Source of the DNA: Hygrophila difformis
Taxonomy: Eukaryota; Streptophyta; Magnoliopsida; Lamiales; Acanthaceae
Length of the DNA stretch: 64,000 nt
NCBI GenBank assembly: GCA_030278955.1
Contig: JAOANR010000001.1
Location: forward strand, 40,326,890 to 40,390,889
Reading direction: 5' to 3'
Shown: in pieces, positions 10,730 through 21,226 of the stretch
Position numbering within the stretch: position 1 is the first letter of the stretch
Layout: each line of letters begins with the position of its first letter
Made by a program: the position numbers and the translations under genes
Notes under the pieces: model-generated
What the model saw: the letters and a program-made list of their open reading frames with translations, nothing else
Databases searched by the model: none
Told to the model about the DNA's origin: nothing

Positions 10730-11788
10730 TCAGGCTGTATGAATCCAACATCGGCCTAATAGGGCCGCATACGGGACTTCTGCATCCACTACAAAAAACA
10801 TAGTCGGAATCGAAATCGTCCCGACTGTCACATCCACCAGAATACATCCTTCGGCCGCTGTTTGTGCTCCCACGAAACTTAAGACTTTCATCCTTGTAGG
10901 CAGCAGATCATCTTTTGAGCGGCCTATCTTCGTCAATGTAGATAATGGCATGATGTTGACGGTTGCTCCCCCATCAATAAACATTCTTCTGAGCGGTCTC
11001 CCATTAACCCAACCTTTGACATACAAAGGTCTCACGTGCTGAGACATCTTTGTAGTTGGAGGCAGAATCGTGCTTGGTTGAGCTTCGGGGACAAATGCTC
11101 CGTACCCTTCTTCGACTACTTTCTCCACTTCGGCCTCAGGCCGAAATGCTTCGAGTTTGGCGAAACAGAAATCCACTATGGGTTCCTCTTCGCCAAAGTA
11201 TTCTCCTTCCTTTTGACAGAAGACCATTGCTGGTTCTGAATCAGACCAATATTCCTCATTTATCATCGTGGTCGTTGCTACCATGTTCGCGCTAGACCCA
11301 AAGTCAAATTTAAACTGCCCGATTGAAAGTGTGTCACTTTTCGGGACGATAGTTGTCTTTGGCTTCCATTCCCTAGTACGGACTGGTCTAGGCTTCCATT
11401 CTTCTTTTGGTTTCGACTGCTCATTTTCGGCCTTTAGTTGGGTTACTTTCGGCCGAAATTCAGTCTTATTTTTTAGCCGATCTTGTTCTTCTTTCGGCTT
11501 TCTTTCTTCTCTCCCTTCGGCTGATTTCAATCGAGCCGAAAAAACTCTATCAAGGATCCTCCCTTCAGACAAAGAACAATCATTCGGGAAATCCTCTTCC
11601 ATATGCATCATTTCGTACTCTTCTCGCTCAAATGCGCTGGCTGCTTTAAGCCGCTGCATCCTCCGTTTATAAGTACGATACGATCCCTTTCCTTTCGGAG
11701 TCTTCATCTCCCCTGCCCTCCAGGCTGAGTTCTCAAATCGGCGTGGGCCGAAATGCCTTTTCTCTGGGATTCTGAACCCATCGGCCAA
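10730..11788 (-). CDS. Tat protease region
   Basis: About 350 codons. The N-terminal half is charged and poorly conserved (E/K rich, with repeated KPKEE). The protease part is near the C-terminus: VRPLYVKGWVNGRPLRRMFIDGGATVNIMP with active site IDGGA, then VDVTVGTISIPTMFFVVDA and AALLGRCWIHTA. The usual LLGRDWIH motif has Cys for Asp here. It cleaves the Gag-Pol polyprotein. The frame ends immediately after the protease; the linker that follows is in another frame. Confidence 0.82.
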   Translation of the reverse strand: MADGFRIPEKRHFGPRRFENSAWRAGEMKTPKGKGSYRTYKRRMQRLKAASAFEREEYEMMHMEEDFPNDCSLSEGRILDRVFSARLKSAEGREERKPKEEQDRLKNKTEFRPKVTQLKAENEQSKPKEEWKPRPVRTREWKPKTTIVPKSDTLSIGQFKFDFGSSANMVATTTMINEEYWSDSEPAMVFCQKEGEYFGEEEPIVDFCFAKLEAFRPEAEVEKVVEEGYGAFVPEAQPSTILPPTTKMSQHVRPLYVKGWVNGRPLRRMFIDGGATVNIMPLSTLTKIGRSKDDLLPTRMKVLSFVGAQTAAEGCILVDVTVGTISIPTMFFVVDAEVPYAALLGRCWIHTA

Positions 11789-11825
11789 CCTGAGTATTCG
11801 CTGGTGGCCTTCTGAGTTTCTTTAT

Positions 11826-12229
11826 TTATGGAGACATAGCATCTTCAGGAACTGTGATCTGAATCACAGTTTCTCCATTTTGCTTATCAGCTGTCAACTT
11901 CATTTCTGAATCCCATCCATTAGTTATAATCTTCAATGTTGGTTTTTCACCCACATCTCCGAATTCTCCCCTCTGAGATTTGTCCGATTGCTTGATCCAC
12001 TCCTTAACTTCATAATCTCCCAATCGGTCAAAAACGTCCGAAACCTTCTCTTTCCCTTTCTGCGGAGATCCCAGACGTCTCCATACTCCTGTCTTCTACT
12101 GGGCCGATGGCTGACTTCCTAGCCGATCATGCACAGAGCTTTTACTGGACGATGGTTGGTCCCCCAATCGATCATGTACAGACCTGTTCTGATCGGGATG
12201 CACCATTACCATGTTCGCGACAGGGAACC
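11826..12229 (-). pseudogene. Tat gag, C-terminal part (3' of solo LTR)
   Basis: Continuation of Tat gag beyond the solo-LTR insertion. Reading from 12229 it shows two copies of a short motif (SVHDRLGDQPSSS and SVHDRLGSQPSAQ), then an in-frame TAG and a frame change, and a second open part with VFDRLGDYEVKEWIKQ and ETVIQITVPEDAMSP at the end. Tat Gags often carry repeated RLG motifs near the C-terminus. The solo LTR and the stop break the gene. Confidence 0.6.
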
Positions 12230-14886
12230 TGTAACACCCCGGTTTTTGGTCACCCAGGTCGGGATGTCACCGCCACACCTCCCTAGCAAGACACGGTTTC
12301 TCCGAGCTTGCTAAAGAGATGCAAGGCTATGGTTTTTTCAAAATTCAAAACATTCAAACAGCCCATTCATATATAACTTAAAAATAGTACATCAAAGTTG
12401 CAGCGGAAAATAATATTTACATATGTATAATGCAGCGGAAATTAATAATAGGGCCAACATGGCCAAGACACGGGTTAAACAGGCCTGTTCATGCAAGATC
12501 TAGTCTAATACAATAATTCAAAATAATATATCTTCCCAAATTTCCCATGTATGCATATGACGATGCATAGTTCTCAACTCTGAAAGAAAAAGGAAAAATA
12601 TGGTTTGGTCAGCAAAAACTTGCTGAGTAAGTTAACACGTACAAGATTATGAGGTTTCAAAGCCTTTAATTAAATTTAATGAAAACATGTGCATAATTTA
12701 AATAATTCATGTAATCGCATAATTTAGAAGACATGGATTCATAAGATCATCAATATAGCTTGCAACGTAATTAAATAAGTTGCCATAAATTTAAAAACAC
12801 AAATTATCAAGGATTTAATTGGATTCCCTTATCGATGTCTCGTTTCGATTCTTTTACAGATCACCACCGCTAGGGCTCTTATGTCCGCCAGCCTTACGCC
12901 TGGGCTCTTATGTCCACAGGTATCATGGTCGATCTTTTAATTAGAGTTAATCCGTCCGCTAGCCATACGATCAGTGTTTCGCTAGGGCTCTTACGTCAAC
13001 CTAGACATACACTTGGGCTCTTATGTCCCAAGCCACAGAGAATATTGACAGTATCTAGCTTAGTCATAACCTGCAATATTTTAATCTTCTCGTTTCGCGT
13101 ATCGTATTTCAAAGTATTTCTATCCGTTTCAACCTCAAAGGTTAATTTCACCGTTTCCACAAGATATCAAGATTTGACTCGGTCAACCACAGTTTACTCT
13201 AAAATTCGTCTAAAATCAGGTTTAATTTCAAAAATTCCAAAATATCACGACTGACTCCAGAACATCGAGATCTACAACTTTCATGTTTTAACTTTTTCGA
13301 TCCGAGATACCGAAATAGGTCAACAACGTCAATTTTCATCAGATCAAAAATCTGTCCGCGTTTTCACACAGCAGTTTAAAAGTTTCGAGATCTACCATAG
13401 CAAATGAACTCTAAATATGATGAAATTTTACAGAGATCATCTTAAGACAATTATCTAAAACTTTCATGTTCGGCTAAAGATCTAATTCGGCATAGAACCC
13501 TAGTCAAAAACGTCAGCAAGTTCGAATCTATGTTCTGTCCAGTTTTCAAGATCCGATTTTAAACCAGTTCGGTTTGGGGTGGATTTCATATATCAAATCA
13601 TCACGAAAAATTCTGAAATTTTACGGAGGTATTCATAACGTATAGATCTACAACTCTTATGTTCAACGCCAAGCCTAGATCGGTCTAGATCTAAGGTAGA
13701 AATCACCAACAAGTTCGAATAAAGAATCTATCATCGTTTCAAGATCTAAATCTAAAGCAGGCTCGTTTACGATCGTTTTCGGTTACCGAAACACGATGAA
13801 AAATTATGAAATTTTTACAAGAGTTAGATCAGTGTCTTAGGAATGTTTTTTGTATTTTAAGTTTTCTCGTTTGAATGTTTTAAGGGGTCCGAATAAATTT
13901 AATAAAAGCGCTGCGCCGGTGTAGACAGATTTTAGGTAGGGTTCCATTAGATCTATATGTTCGAATCTTTTAACAACCCAAAACCAAGGTAAGCGTTAAC
14001 TTACAGATTGTTGAGCGTCCGGGATCGTCGATTCGGAGGCGTGGCTTCCAGTCCTCTGTTTATCCTCTCCGTTTGTCGGGTTCTTCGCTCTCGATCCGGA
14101 TCGGGGGTTTGGAATAGAAAAAGATCGAATTTAGGATTCGTTTTCGAATCACATATGGAAAAGAATGGATCAAGGCTTACCACAGCGACGGGGGTCTCCG
14201 AAATTCGTCCAAGATTCAGTCTTTGAATGCCTTCGTGCCTCCGACGACTCCGGGATTAGGGTTTGATGTGTATAGAGAGATTTCGTAGGGTTTCAAACGT
14301 ATTCGGAGCTTTTAGGAGGTTTTATTTATAGATAACTAAGATCTAGAGCGTCCAAGATCTGACCCTAAGAGTCTAGAGTCGAAAGATGTTCAACCGAAAG
14401 TCGAAAAATCCGGAATCGGGCGAGAAAATCGCGGAACGGCCGTCTCTGCCAAGTGGCGCGCTCTTGGCGCGGGAAACCCTTAAAAGGCGCGCGGACACCG
14501 CGCCACCCTGGCCTGGACTTCGGTCTGGGCCGGGTCGTACGATCCGTCGGGCTTTTCCTCCTCTCTTTCGGACTTCTACCCTTCTACGCTTCCGAATTCC
14601 GATTTCCGGGCTATCTTCGGGCTCCGATTTCCTATCTAAATTTTATTCGGACCTAATTTATATTTGGACTCGAGTTATTGAGTCTATCGGTGTCGGGTCC
14701 CCGTGTAACCATTTATTCAATTAAATTGTCTTCGGAGTCCCGGGTTCTCGGAACTTTGATTCCTTTTTAATTTAAATTTCATTTCTCATCTTTTATAGTT
14801 CTTTATCCATTTATCATGTTTATTATGTTTATTTATTTATTTATTTTATTTATTTATTCTATGTTGCAAAATTCTCGGGTATTACA
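12230..14886 (-). repeat. Solo LTR (2657 bp) inside Tat gag
   Basis: Starts TGTAACACCCCGG and ends CTCGGGTATTACA on the plus strand, matching the LTR at 2979-5579. It is flanked by a perfect 5-bp target duplication GAACC (12225-12229 and 14887-14891). No PBS or internal sequence accompanies it, so the internal region was lost by LTR-LTR recombination. Orientation is the same as its host element. TATA at 14321-14331 on the minus strand. Confidence 0.95.
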
Positions 14887-16518
14887 GAACCGATTCTTAT
14901 CGATTGCCATGCGCCTGTCTGGGAACTTCAATTTCCCATCATCGACATGCTTTTGGATTAGTTTCCTAAAATGTCCACAGACCGCTGTAGAATGAGTAGC
15001 CGATCCGTGGAATCTACACCACCCGGCTTCCAATTGCTCTTTGTTTGGCTGCGGATGATTCCCTTTGAACTCCAATAATCCCTTCTTCTGGCAATAATCA
15101 AATATTTCGTCCATCTGAGATAGGTCGAAAGAATAAAACCTCTGAGATTCGTCCCTGACCTCTCATTCTTTCTCCTTGCCTCTGACTGGCCGAAGAGCTA
15201 GACAAGTCATAGGCTTCTTGATGACTAATTCAGCCCTTGCTACTTCGGCTAAGGCAGGAATGTGGTCCACATTGTACTCTTCCTCGACTTCGCATCTATC
15301 CAGAGACTTTGCGAACGAAGCAGCCGACTGGATAGGCTGCGATCTGCCACTTTGACTTCGGCTTGATTTGAAAGCAGCCTGTTCTGCCAGATAAGTCTCC
15401 ATTCTTATGGCTTCGGCCGTTAATTCGGCCACAGTCCTTGGTCTTGTGACCATCAATCTGTCCTTGATGGCGAACTTCAGATTCTGCTTCAAGATTTGGA
15501 TATATTCATGCTCCGGCAGCATTGTCTTCATTTGAGCTTTTACTGCGTAAAATCTCTCTATGAACTCAGTAACTGATTTTGCTGCCTTCTGTTTGGTTGA
15601 TGTCAGATCAACCACCGATACTTCAGGACTGGTATTATAGAATCGGTCATGGAATAACCGCTCCATTTCGGCCCAAGTGTTAACCGATCCCGCTGGTAGA
15701 TTAATGTACCACTCGAACGTTGGACCTGTTAACAATAAACTGAACAATATCAGCTTAAGAAAATCATTTTGGTCTATTCTGGTGCATTGCGCTGTAAATC
15801 GGCCAATATGTTCTATCGTAGATCGACCGACTTCTCTTGAGAATGTATTGAAATCTGGAACCTTCACTCCTCTAGGCAATGGATACTGCTCCTCGATATA
15901 ATCTGGATATGGCTTCCTGTACATCGACCTGTCTCCTGGCCGATAAGATTCCCAAATTGTGTGCGGATGATGTCAGCAATAAGTTCTCTATCAACCAGTT
16001 GTGGCGGATTCGGCTGTTGTGGTGCATATTGCTGTTGTACCACTGGAGCAGGCGGTTGCACCGCTGGTTGATGCGGCTGATCATACCTTTGCTGTGGAGG
16101 GACGAAAGGGCGTGGTCCCTGACCTCCTAGTGTCCGATAGGCCTGCTGTTGAAAATTGAGAGGATTTTGCATCGCATGTAGCGGATTCTGCGCCATTGGT
16201 GCGTGTTGCGTTCCCATCGGATACATATTCCTCGCCAATTCGGCTCTGAACATCGCTGGCATCGCTGCCAGGATATTACCTTCTATCTGCCGGACCGAAC
16301 TGGTAACCGCCGCTTCAACCATGTATTGGACCTGATCACGGAACCGCGGGGTTAAATCGTCGTTCGAAAACTCCTGATTGTGGAAGTTCGATGGTCCGGG
16401 GAATCCTGGGGGGGGGGGGGAATTCTCCGGTTTCTGCTGTGCGTTCTTCCTGAGTCGGCGGCAAATCAGCCCTCGCCGCCGTGTTGATTGCTGGAGTTGC
16501 TTGCGTCTCAAATGCCAT
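14887..16518 (-). pseudogene. Tat gag, N-terminal and capsid part
   Basis: ATG at 16518-16516 (MAFETQATPAINTAARADLPP). A run of 13 G (16408-16420) separates this frame from the next (GFPGPSNFHNQEFSNDDL), and another shift near 15925 leads into the capsid domain. The capsid shows YPLPRGVKVPDFNTFS, RFTAQCTRIDQND, WYINLPAGSVNTWAEMERLF and IERFYAVKAQMKTM, the retrotrans_gag pattern. A TGA at 15165-15163 is followed in frame by a Cys/His stretch (GWCRFHGSATHSTAVCGHFRKLI). The solo LTR cuts the gene at 14886. The domain identity is clear; the copy is non-functional. Confidence 0.88.
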
Positions 16519-16524
16519 TCTTAG

Positions 16525-16541
16525 TCCCACTGGGCGTGCCA
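16525..16541 (-). other. Candidate Tat primer binding site
   Basis: Minus strand TGGCACGCCCAGTGGGA lies one base after the presumed LTR end (CCAAACA) and seven bases before the gag ATG. The TGG start and position fit a PBS; the tRNA is not assigned here (Arg is the usual Ogre primer). Confidence 0.6.
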
Positions 16542-16542
16542 C

Positions 16543-17227
16543 TGTTTGGCCTCGGGTCAGGCCAAGGACCTTTTTTCTCCTCAAGGGAGGCTACCGGAAA
16601 AAGGATCAAACCGATTACGGGTCCGGATTAACAATAATACGCCCAAACTTGATTAATTACACCCTAACTTGACTGAATATTCTTTAAAATTGAAATGGCA
16701 ATAAGATACAATGGGGAATTTACCTGTTGTTAAGAAACAACAGCGAATTCACCGAGAAAAAAAGGAACCAAACTGCCGGTTGTTAAGGAACAACGGCGGA
16801 CTTGGAAGTAAGTAACCGCTATGAGCTAACTAAACTAGATTCTAGGAAAGCAAGGTAAAGGAAAGCAGTAAAGGAAAGCAGTAAAGATACAAAAGAATTA
16901 AACTTGATAAAGGAATTTGGGGGTTGGATTGATCTCTCTTATTTCTGTGCATGACATCCCCTATTTATAGCCGGAGCTGAAGTAACCGCTCTCCGGCCGA
17001 TTCCTTTAAGCCGAATTCCATCTTCCTCTCACTGGTTGATTCAGTTTCGGCTAGTTTGGCTTCATTTCGGCCGAAATCTGCTGTCTCTGGAATATTCTTT
17101 CGTTTGGTCTCTTGGATCGTTCGGCCCTCTTGATTCTAAGCCCACTTTCTTTAAAAACTCTTCTTTGGCCCATGTTTTACGACCCAATTGTTTCTTTCGC
17201 GGCCCACTATTTCATGTGGCCCCAACA
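16543..17227 (-). repeat. Tat 5' LTR (about 685 bp)
   Basis: Plus strand begins TGTTTGGCCTCGGG and ends GTGGCCCCAACA, giving TGTTG...CAAACA on the minus strand. It holds a TATA box and no ORF. The 3' LTR is not in the window, so the outer edge (17227 or 17230) is uncertain by a few bases. Confidence 0.7.
16961..16970 (-). promoter_or_regulatory. Tat LTR TATA box
   Basis: Minus strand CTATAAATAG about 260 bp into the LTR, in a good position for the element's transcription start. Confidence 0.65.
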
Positions 17228-18590
17228 ACATGATGAGTCTAAAAAGAAATAGGAAGAAAATAATGGTCTAGTGAGATGGTAAACTGTCCCAATGCAAACT
17301 TTTAATTTATTAAACATGAAGTGCATGCATGCTCGATTTCTATTCTTTAATTTCGTTCCTTTCCTATCTAGTTGGCATTAGGGATCGCAAAAAAATAAAA
17401 TAAAATAAAAACAATAGAAAAGAGAAAATGAAACCCAATGTGAAAATGAAAGTTTTGGGTCAATTTAGAGGAAAAGAGGAGGGCCGAAGCTTTTATTCAA
17501 AAAATTGTTGCAAATGATACATTCCAGTTCTTTCATTTCTTAGAAACTCGGATATGTGATCTGGATGTCTAACACACACCAAACAATGAAATACCTGTAT
17601 GCAAATGTTGGTCAGCTGCCATGTTGCTTTCTCTAGGAACAATCCGAAATTTGATCTCCAAGTTCCATTTTGTCATCTCCAAATTTGATCTCCAAGTTCC
17701 AACCAAAATCTTCATAGCTGATGTCTATAATATCTTTGTTGTCTGTTTCCACAATTAATTTCCCAATACCCTATTCCCAAGGCTAGTTTGGACACACAAG
17801 AATACACCCAAACTTCGGCTATAACCAATTGAGTTCGTCTCCCTTTGCCAACCACTCCTCCAACCCAATTAACATTGGATTCCCTAAGGATGCCACCTGC
17901 CTTGCATATATCACCGTTCATACTGCCATCACAGTTGGCTTTAATTCAATTATCATGTGGTTTCTCCCAACGAACATGTATACAACACTAAACCTTAGCC
18001 AAACCCGCCCCGAATTTATATATATACTTAGAATAATTGCCAAAATAGTCCTTTTTCTTTTTATTTTTACCAATTTCATCCCCTCCGAAATTTTTACCCC
18101 TAATTCGACCTCTATATTTGCTAATCCGAACCAATATAGTCCAAATTCTCTAATTAAAATAAAGAGTTAATGAAAATTTTTGGCCATCAATAGACGCACT
18201 TTTGGATCATGTTATATTGCATTTCTTATTTTAGGCCATTAGAAACAAGTTTCGTTCGATTTTAGGCCATCCAGACTTTTCGAAATATTAGTTGACCCTC
18301 CTAACTTTTGTATTATTACACTTTGACCCCAAATTTTTGTTTTTTTATTCCATGTAGTCTAATGACAGCCGATCATGCTTCCGACAATTAAATTAAGCAT
18401 TAAACTTCATACCTTGGGTTCGACAACCTTGCCGGGTTTTCCTAAGCTCTTGGATTTTACGGGCTTCCTCCAACCACGCAGCCGCTATTGATGGTTCATC
18501 GATTCTTGGCTCCTTCAGCAACAAACACCACAGTCCTCATTCGTTTCCTACCTTAGGACGTAACAAGCTATGGGTAAAGGATATTAATTA
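17228..18590. other. Flanking DNA between Tat element and viral integrate
   Basis: AT-rich, no intact ORF. It holds one decayed RNase H fragment (separate entry) and, at 18175-18275, phrases around TAGGCCA that resemble the opposite strand near 47500-47570. The true left edge of the viral integrate is not sharp; it lies somewhere below about 18830. Confidence 0.5.
17500..17960 (-). pseudogene. Decayed RNase H-like (RVT_3-type) fragment
   Basis: The minus strand shows GGILRESNVNWVGGVVGKGRR, then AEVWVYSCVSKLALGIGYW in one frame and GKLIVETDNKDIIDI in another. These match in order the GGLLRD.G.W..GF, AE.WA...GL..A and VETDS segments of the plant RNase H domain found at the end of LINE reverse transcriptases and in host RNase H-like proteins. 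Frames alternate and stops occur. It is a relic of a LINE or of an RNase H-like gene. Confidence 0.5.
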
Positions 18591-18833
18591 AATTAACAGA
18601 ATATTTGAAATACTGGAAGCCTGGATTTTATTGAAGAACTATTAAAAATATTATTGAAACATAATGTTTCCTAATGGAGAAGACAGACACTTGGCTCCTC
18701 ATGAAGGAAGCAAGACTCTTGGGGATGCTCCTCATACTATTACAAACACAAAAGGAAATTTGCAGAAAGGAAATATTACAAATGTTTTGAAGAGTTGGGA
18801 GGAATTTTTGATGCCTTCCATCTGCTTCAAACT

Positions 18834-18914
18834 CCTTTATTGATAGGCATTTGCGGACTTCAGTTGCGGACATCACACCTTCCCTAATTTATTGTGACGT
18901 CACTGCGTACGTCA
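18834..18914 (-). promoter_or_regulatory. Decayed pregenomic promoter of the caulimovirid
   Basis: Two TGACG motifs seven bases apart (18914-18895, minus strand) form an as-1-like element as in caulimovirus pregenomic promoters. About 50 bp downstream is a TATA-like box (CTATCAATAAAGG, 18846-18834), diverged from consensus. Position after the last viral ORF is as expected. Confidence 0.6.
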
Positions 18915-19099
18915 CCTACCTTGGATTCCAGCTTGCTACATTATTGTTTGTTGAATTATGTTCTTAGGTGGCATCTTTTGTCAAATTTCCACCATCTCTT
19001 GTCGGCCACCAATTGCCAACTACTCTTGCTTGCTTTTTCGGCATCTAATTATTATGTGCCGACACCTCTTTTTCTCTTACATCCAGTTGTTCTCACTTT

Positions 19100-20156
19100 G
19101 GCTTGTGAAAGTTTTTTGGACGTTTCTTCCCTTTATCCTGTTCGGGTCCGGGTTTCTTTTGAGTTACATGAATTTTTGCACCGAATAAGGGTTTTTCTTG
19201 TTCTGAGCAATATGGGCACATGTCATATTGCATGATTTCTTTCTAGTAGACTCAGTTGCTGACAACTTATTCTCCCAAATAAGTAATCTCTTCTTTTCGA
19301 ATGAGGTTTCCGCAAACTCGGTGTTTTTCCTTGTTAAAGAATTAACCAAGAACGATCCATTTAAATTATTGAAAAAGATTTTAAATGGATATTTGAACTT
19401 TTCCATCTCTGTGAGACAGACCCAATATCCTCATGCTCGTCTGATGGAAATCTCATCTTCACTGATGGAAGACACCAATGGTGCCTTGTCATCAATAGAC
19501 TTGGCCCTGTTGAAGGCTATCATATAAGGCGTTTGTAATTTAATAAAATGAAAGACTGGATAGGAACCTTTTCCAATGATTTCTGGTGCTGCTGAGATGA
19601 ACTTAAGCTCCAGAATATCTCCTCTTTGCAAGTGGGGGTTATTCTGCTATGATTCATGCACCGCGCTGCTTATCCATCCCGGAAGTTTTTCTATTTCCGG
19701 AAACCCTGGTGATGTGCTATGAACAGATGCTAAAGCTCCAAATCATACCACCTTCGAACCTCTTCTGGCTTCGAGCATCCAGAGCCTGTTGTATCTTCCG
19801 GACGTCTGGATCACTGTCTTGCTAGGGTCAATTCCTGTTTTTGAAACCAGTTGTTCCATTTTCCTTGGTAGTCCAGCCAGGCTGCGGATAGGACCTTCTC
19901 CTCTGAATTAACCTTAGAGGTGTCTGTCATTGGCCTAAGGTTAATTTCTTCATCTTTTACCCCAGAGGCTGTGGGTTGACTTGAGCTTTGGAAATTTGAC
20001 TTTCCTCTTACTCAACATTTTTGTCGGTATCCGAAAATGGTTCCTTTGAAGTAGTGCTTAAATCTGCTTTTTCGTAAGTGACCATCTTAGCTTTTTGGGC
20101 ACTTTTCTCTTTGTTTTCTAGGGGGCTGGCGTTTTCCTGATTGGCTCTAGTACTGA
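19100..20156 (-). pseudogene. Caulimovirid 3' ORF region, heavily decayed
   Basis: Downstream of RNase H the minus strand has fragments in several frames, for example LELKFISAAPEIIGKGSYPV (19431-19631) and KYPFKIFFNNLNGSFLVNSL (19164-19406). By position this is where many caulimovirids encode a transactivator/inclusion-body protein. I cannot recognise diagnostic residues, so the assignment is positional only. Confidence 0.35.
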
Positions 20157-20159
20157 TTA

Positions 20160-21226
20160 CCATAGCATTATCATTGCAATATCGGAGGTTCGTATGTCAT
20201 TGCGGACCATGTCCACATCGCTTTGTTGTATTTGACCAGCTATTCTTGCATTAATAACCAGCTGTCCAAAATGGTTAGATAGCTTCTCAAGATTTTCTCT
20301 GAAATGCATGAATCTCGTTATGATGGAATCTGCTTCAAAACTTCCATCTCTCGTCAAGAAATCTGCAAGAACATTTTCATGAGATTCATAACATCAATAT
20401 CATAAGTATAATATTGACATTCAGCTTGCCATCTGATAATATGAGCTTTTTTAATTTTTGATTCAAGTTTATTTTTTAGAAAAGCTCTAACATTAGTATT
20501 ATCAACTTTTAATACAAATTTCTTTGCAAGTAAGAATAAATGCCATTTTTTAAATGTTTTCCATACTGCAAAGAATTCATTTTCATTAATATGCCAAAGT
20601 TTGGCTTGTTATTCAGTGAACAACCCTCCTGTGTACCTACAGGATTCTGACCCCATAGTTGTTTTTTCCATGAGCACTCCTGCCCATCGAAAATCGTTGG
20701 CGTCTATATAGACTACCAACTCATCCTCATCTTGAGGTATCGCGAGTTTCGGCAAGCTATTACAGACTTGCTTTAGTTCACGAATTCTCTGTGTATGGAT
20801 TTCTTCCTATTTCCATCTAGAGCTTTCAGTCTCTTTCAGGAGTGGTCTAAAATCCTTTCTATATTGTGCGAGTTCTTTAATAAAAATTCCTGCAAAATTT
20901 TCAACTCCCAAGAACCTCTGAAGTTGTTTCTTGTCCTTTAATTGTCAGGAAAATGTGGGGATCTTCTCCATAATATATTCCTGTAACTCTATTCCTGCTT
21001 TATCAAATTAAACTCCTAAGAATTTAGTTTTGTTAGCACCGATGGTGGCCTTTTTCTCAGAAAGAACTAGACTTTTCCTGTGGCATGCATCAGAAAATAT
21101 TTCAAGATGTTTCATATGCTCTTTAATATTTTTAGATGTCATCAATGTGGACAAACATAAACTCTAGGTAATCTTTGAATAGATTATCCATTTTTCTTTG
21201 GAATATATTAGGGGCATTAGAAAGCC
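20160..21226 (-). pseudogene. Caulimovirid RT C-terminal part and RNase H
   Basis: Viral polymerase downstream of the Athila insertion. It begins with SNAPNIFQRKMDNLF, reaches the RT catalytic region (FMFVHIDDI, where the usual YxDD is HIDD), then FLGVENFAGIFIKELAQYRK, and RNase H motifs VVYIDANDFRWAGVLME, ENEFFAVWKTFKKW and LKVDNTNVRAFL. The end of RNase H (ENVLADFLTRDGSF) is one frame away. Several stops are present (near 21010, 20950, 20810, 20610). The upstream half of RT is at 42539-42960. Confidence 0.9.

Larger units (their letters stand above)
5580..17227 (-). mobile_element. Tat-lineage Ty3/gypsy retrotransposon (3' LTR outside window)
   Basis: Minus-strand element with 5' LTR (17227-16543), PBS, gag, protease, RT, RNase H, archaeal-type second RNase H and integrase, then a plus-strand gene converging on integrase. 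The second RNase H between the first RNase H and integrase is the hallmark of the Tat clade (Ogre, Retand, TatI-III). It carries two later insertions: the left element at 5579/5580 and a solo LTR at 12230-14886. Gag-pol has several stops and shifts, so it is not autonomous. Confidence 0.9.

Noticed and set aside
18420..18590. Possible host exon or viral leader ORF (minus strand, EPSIAAAWLEEARKIQELRK)
   Set aside because: A short open stretch only, without ATG, splice context or recognisable family; kept as unassigned flank.
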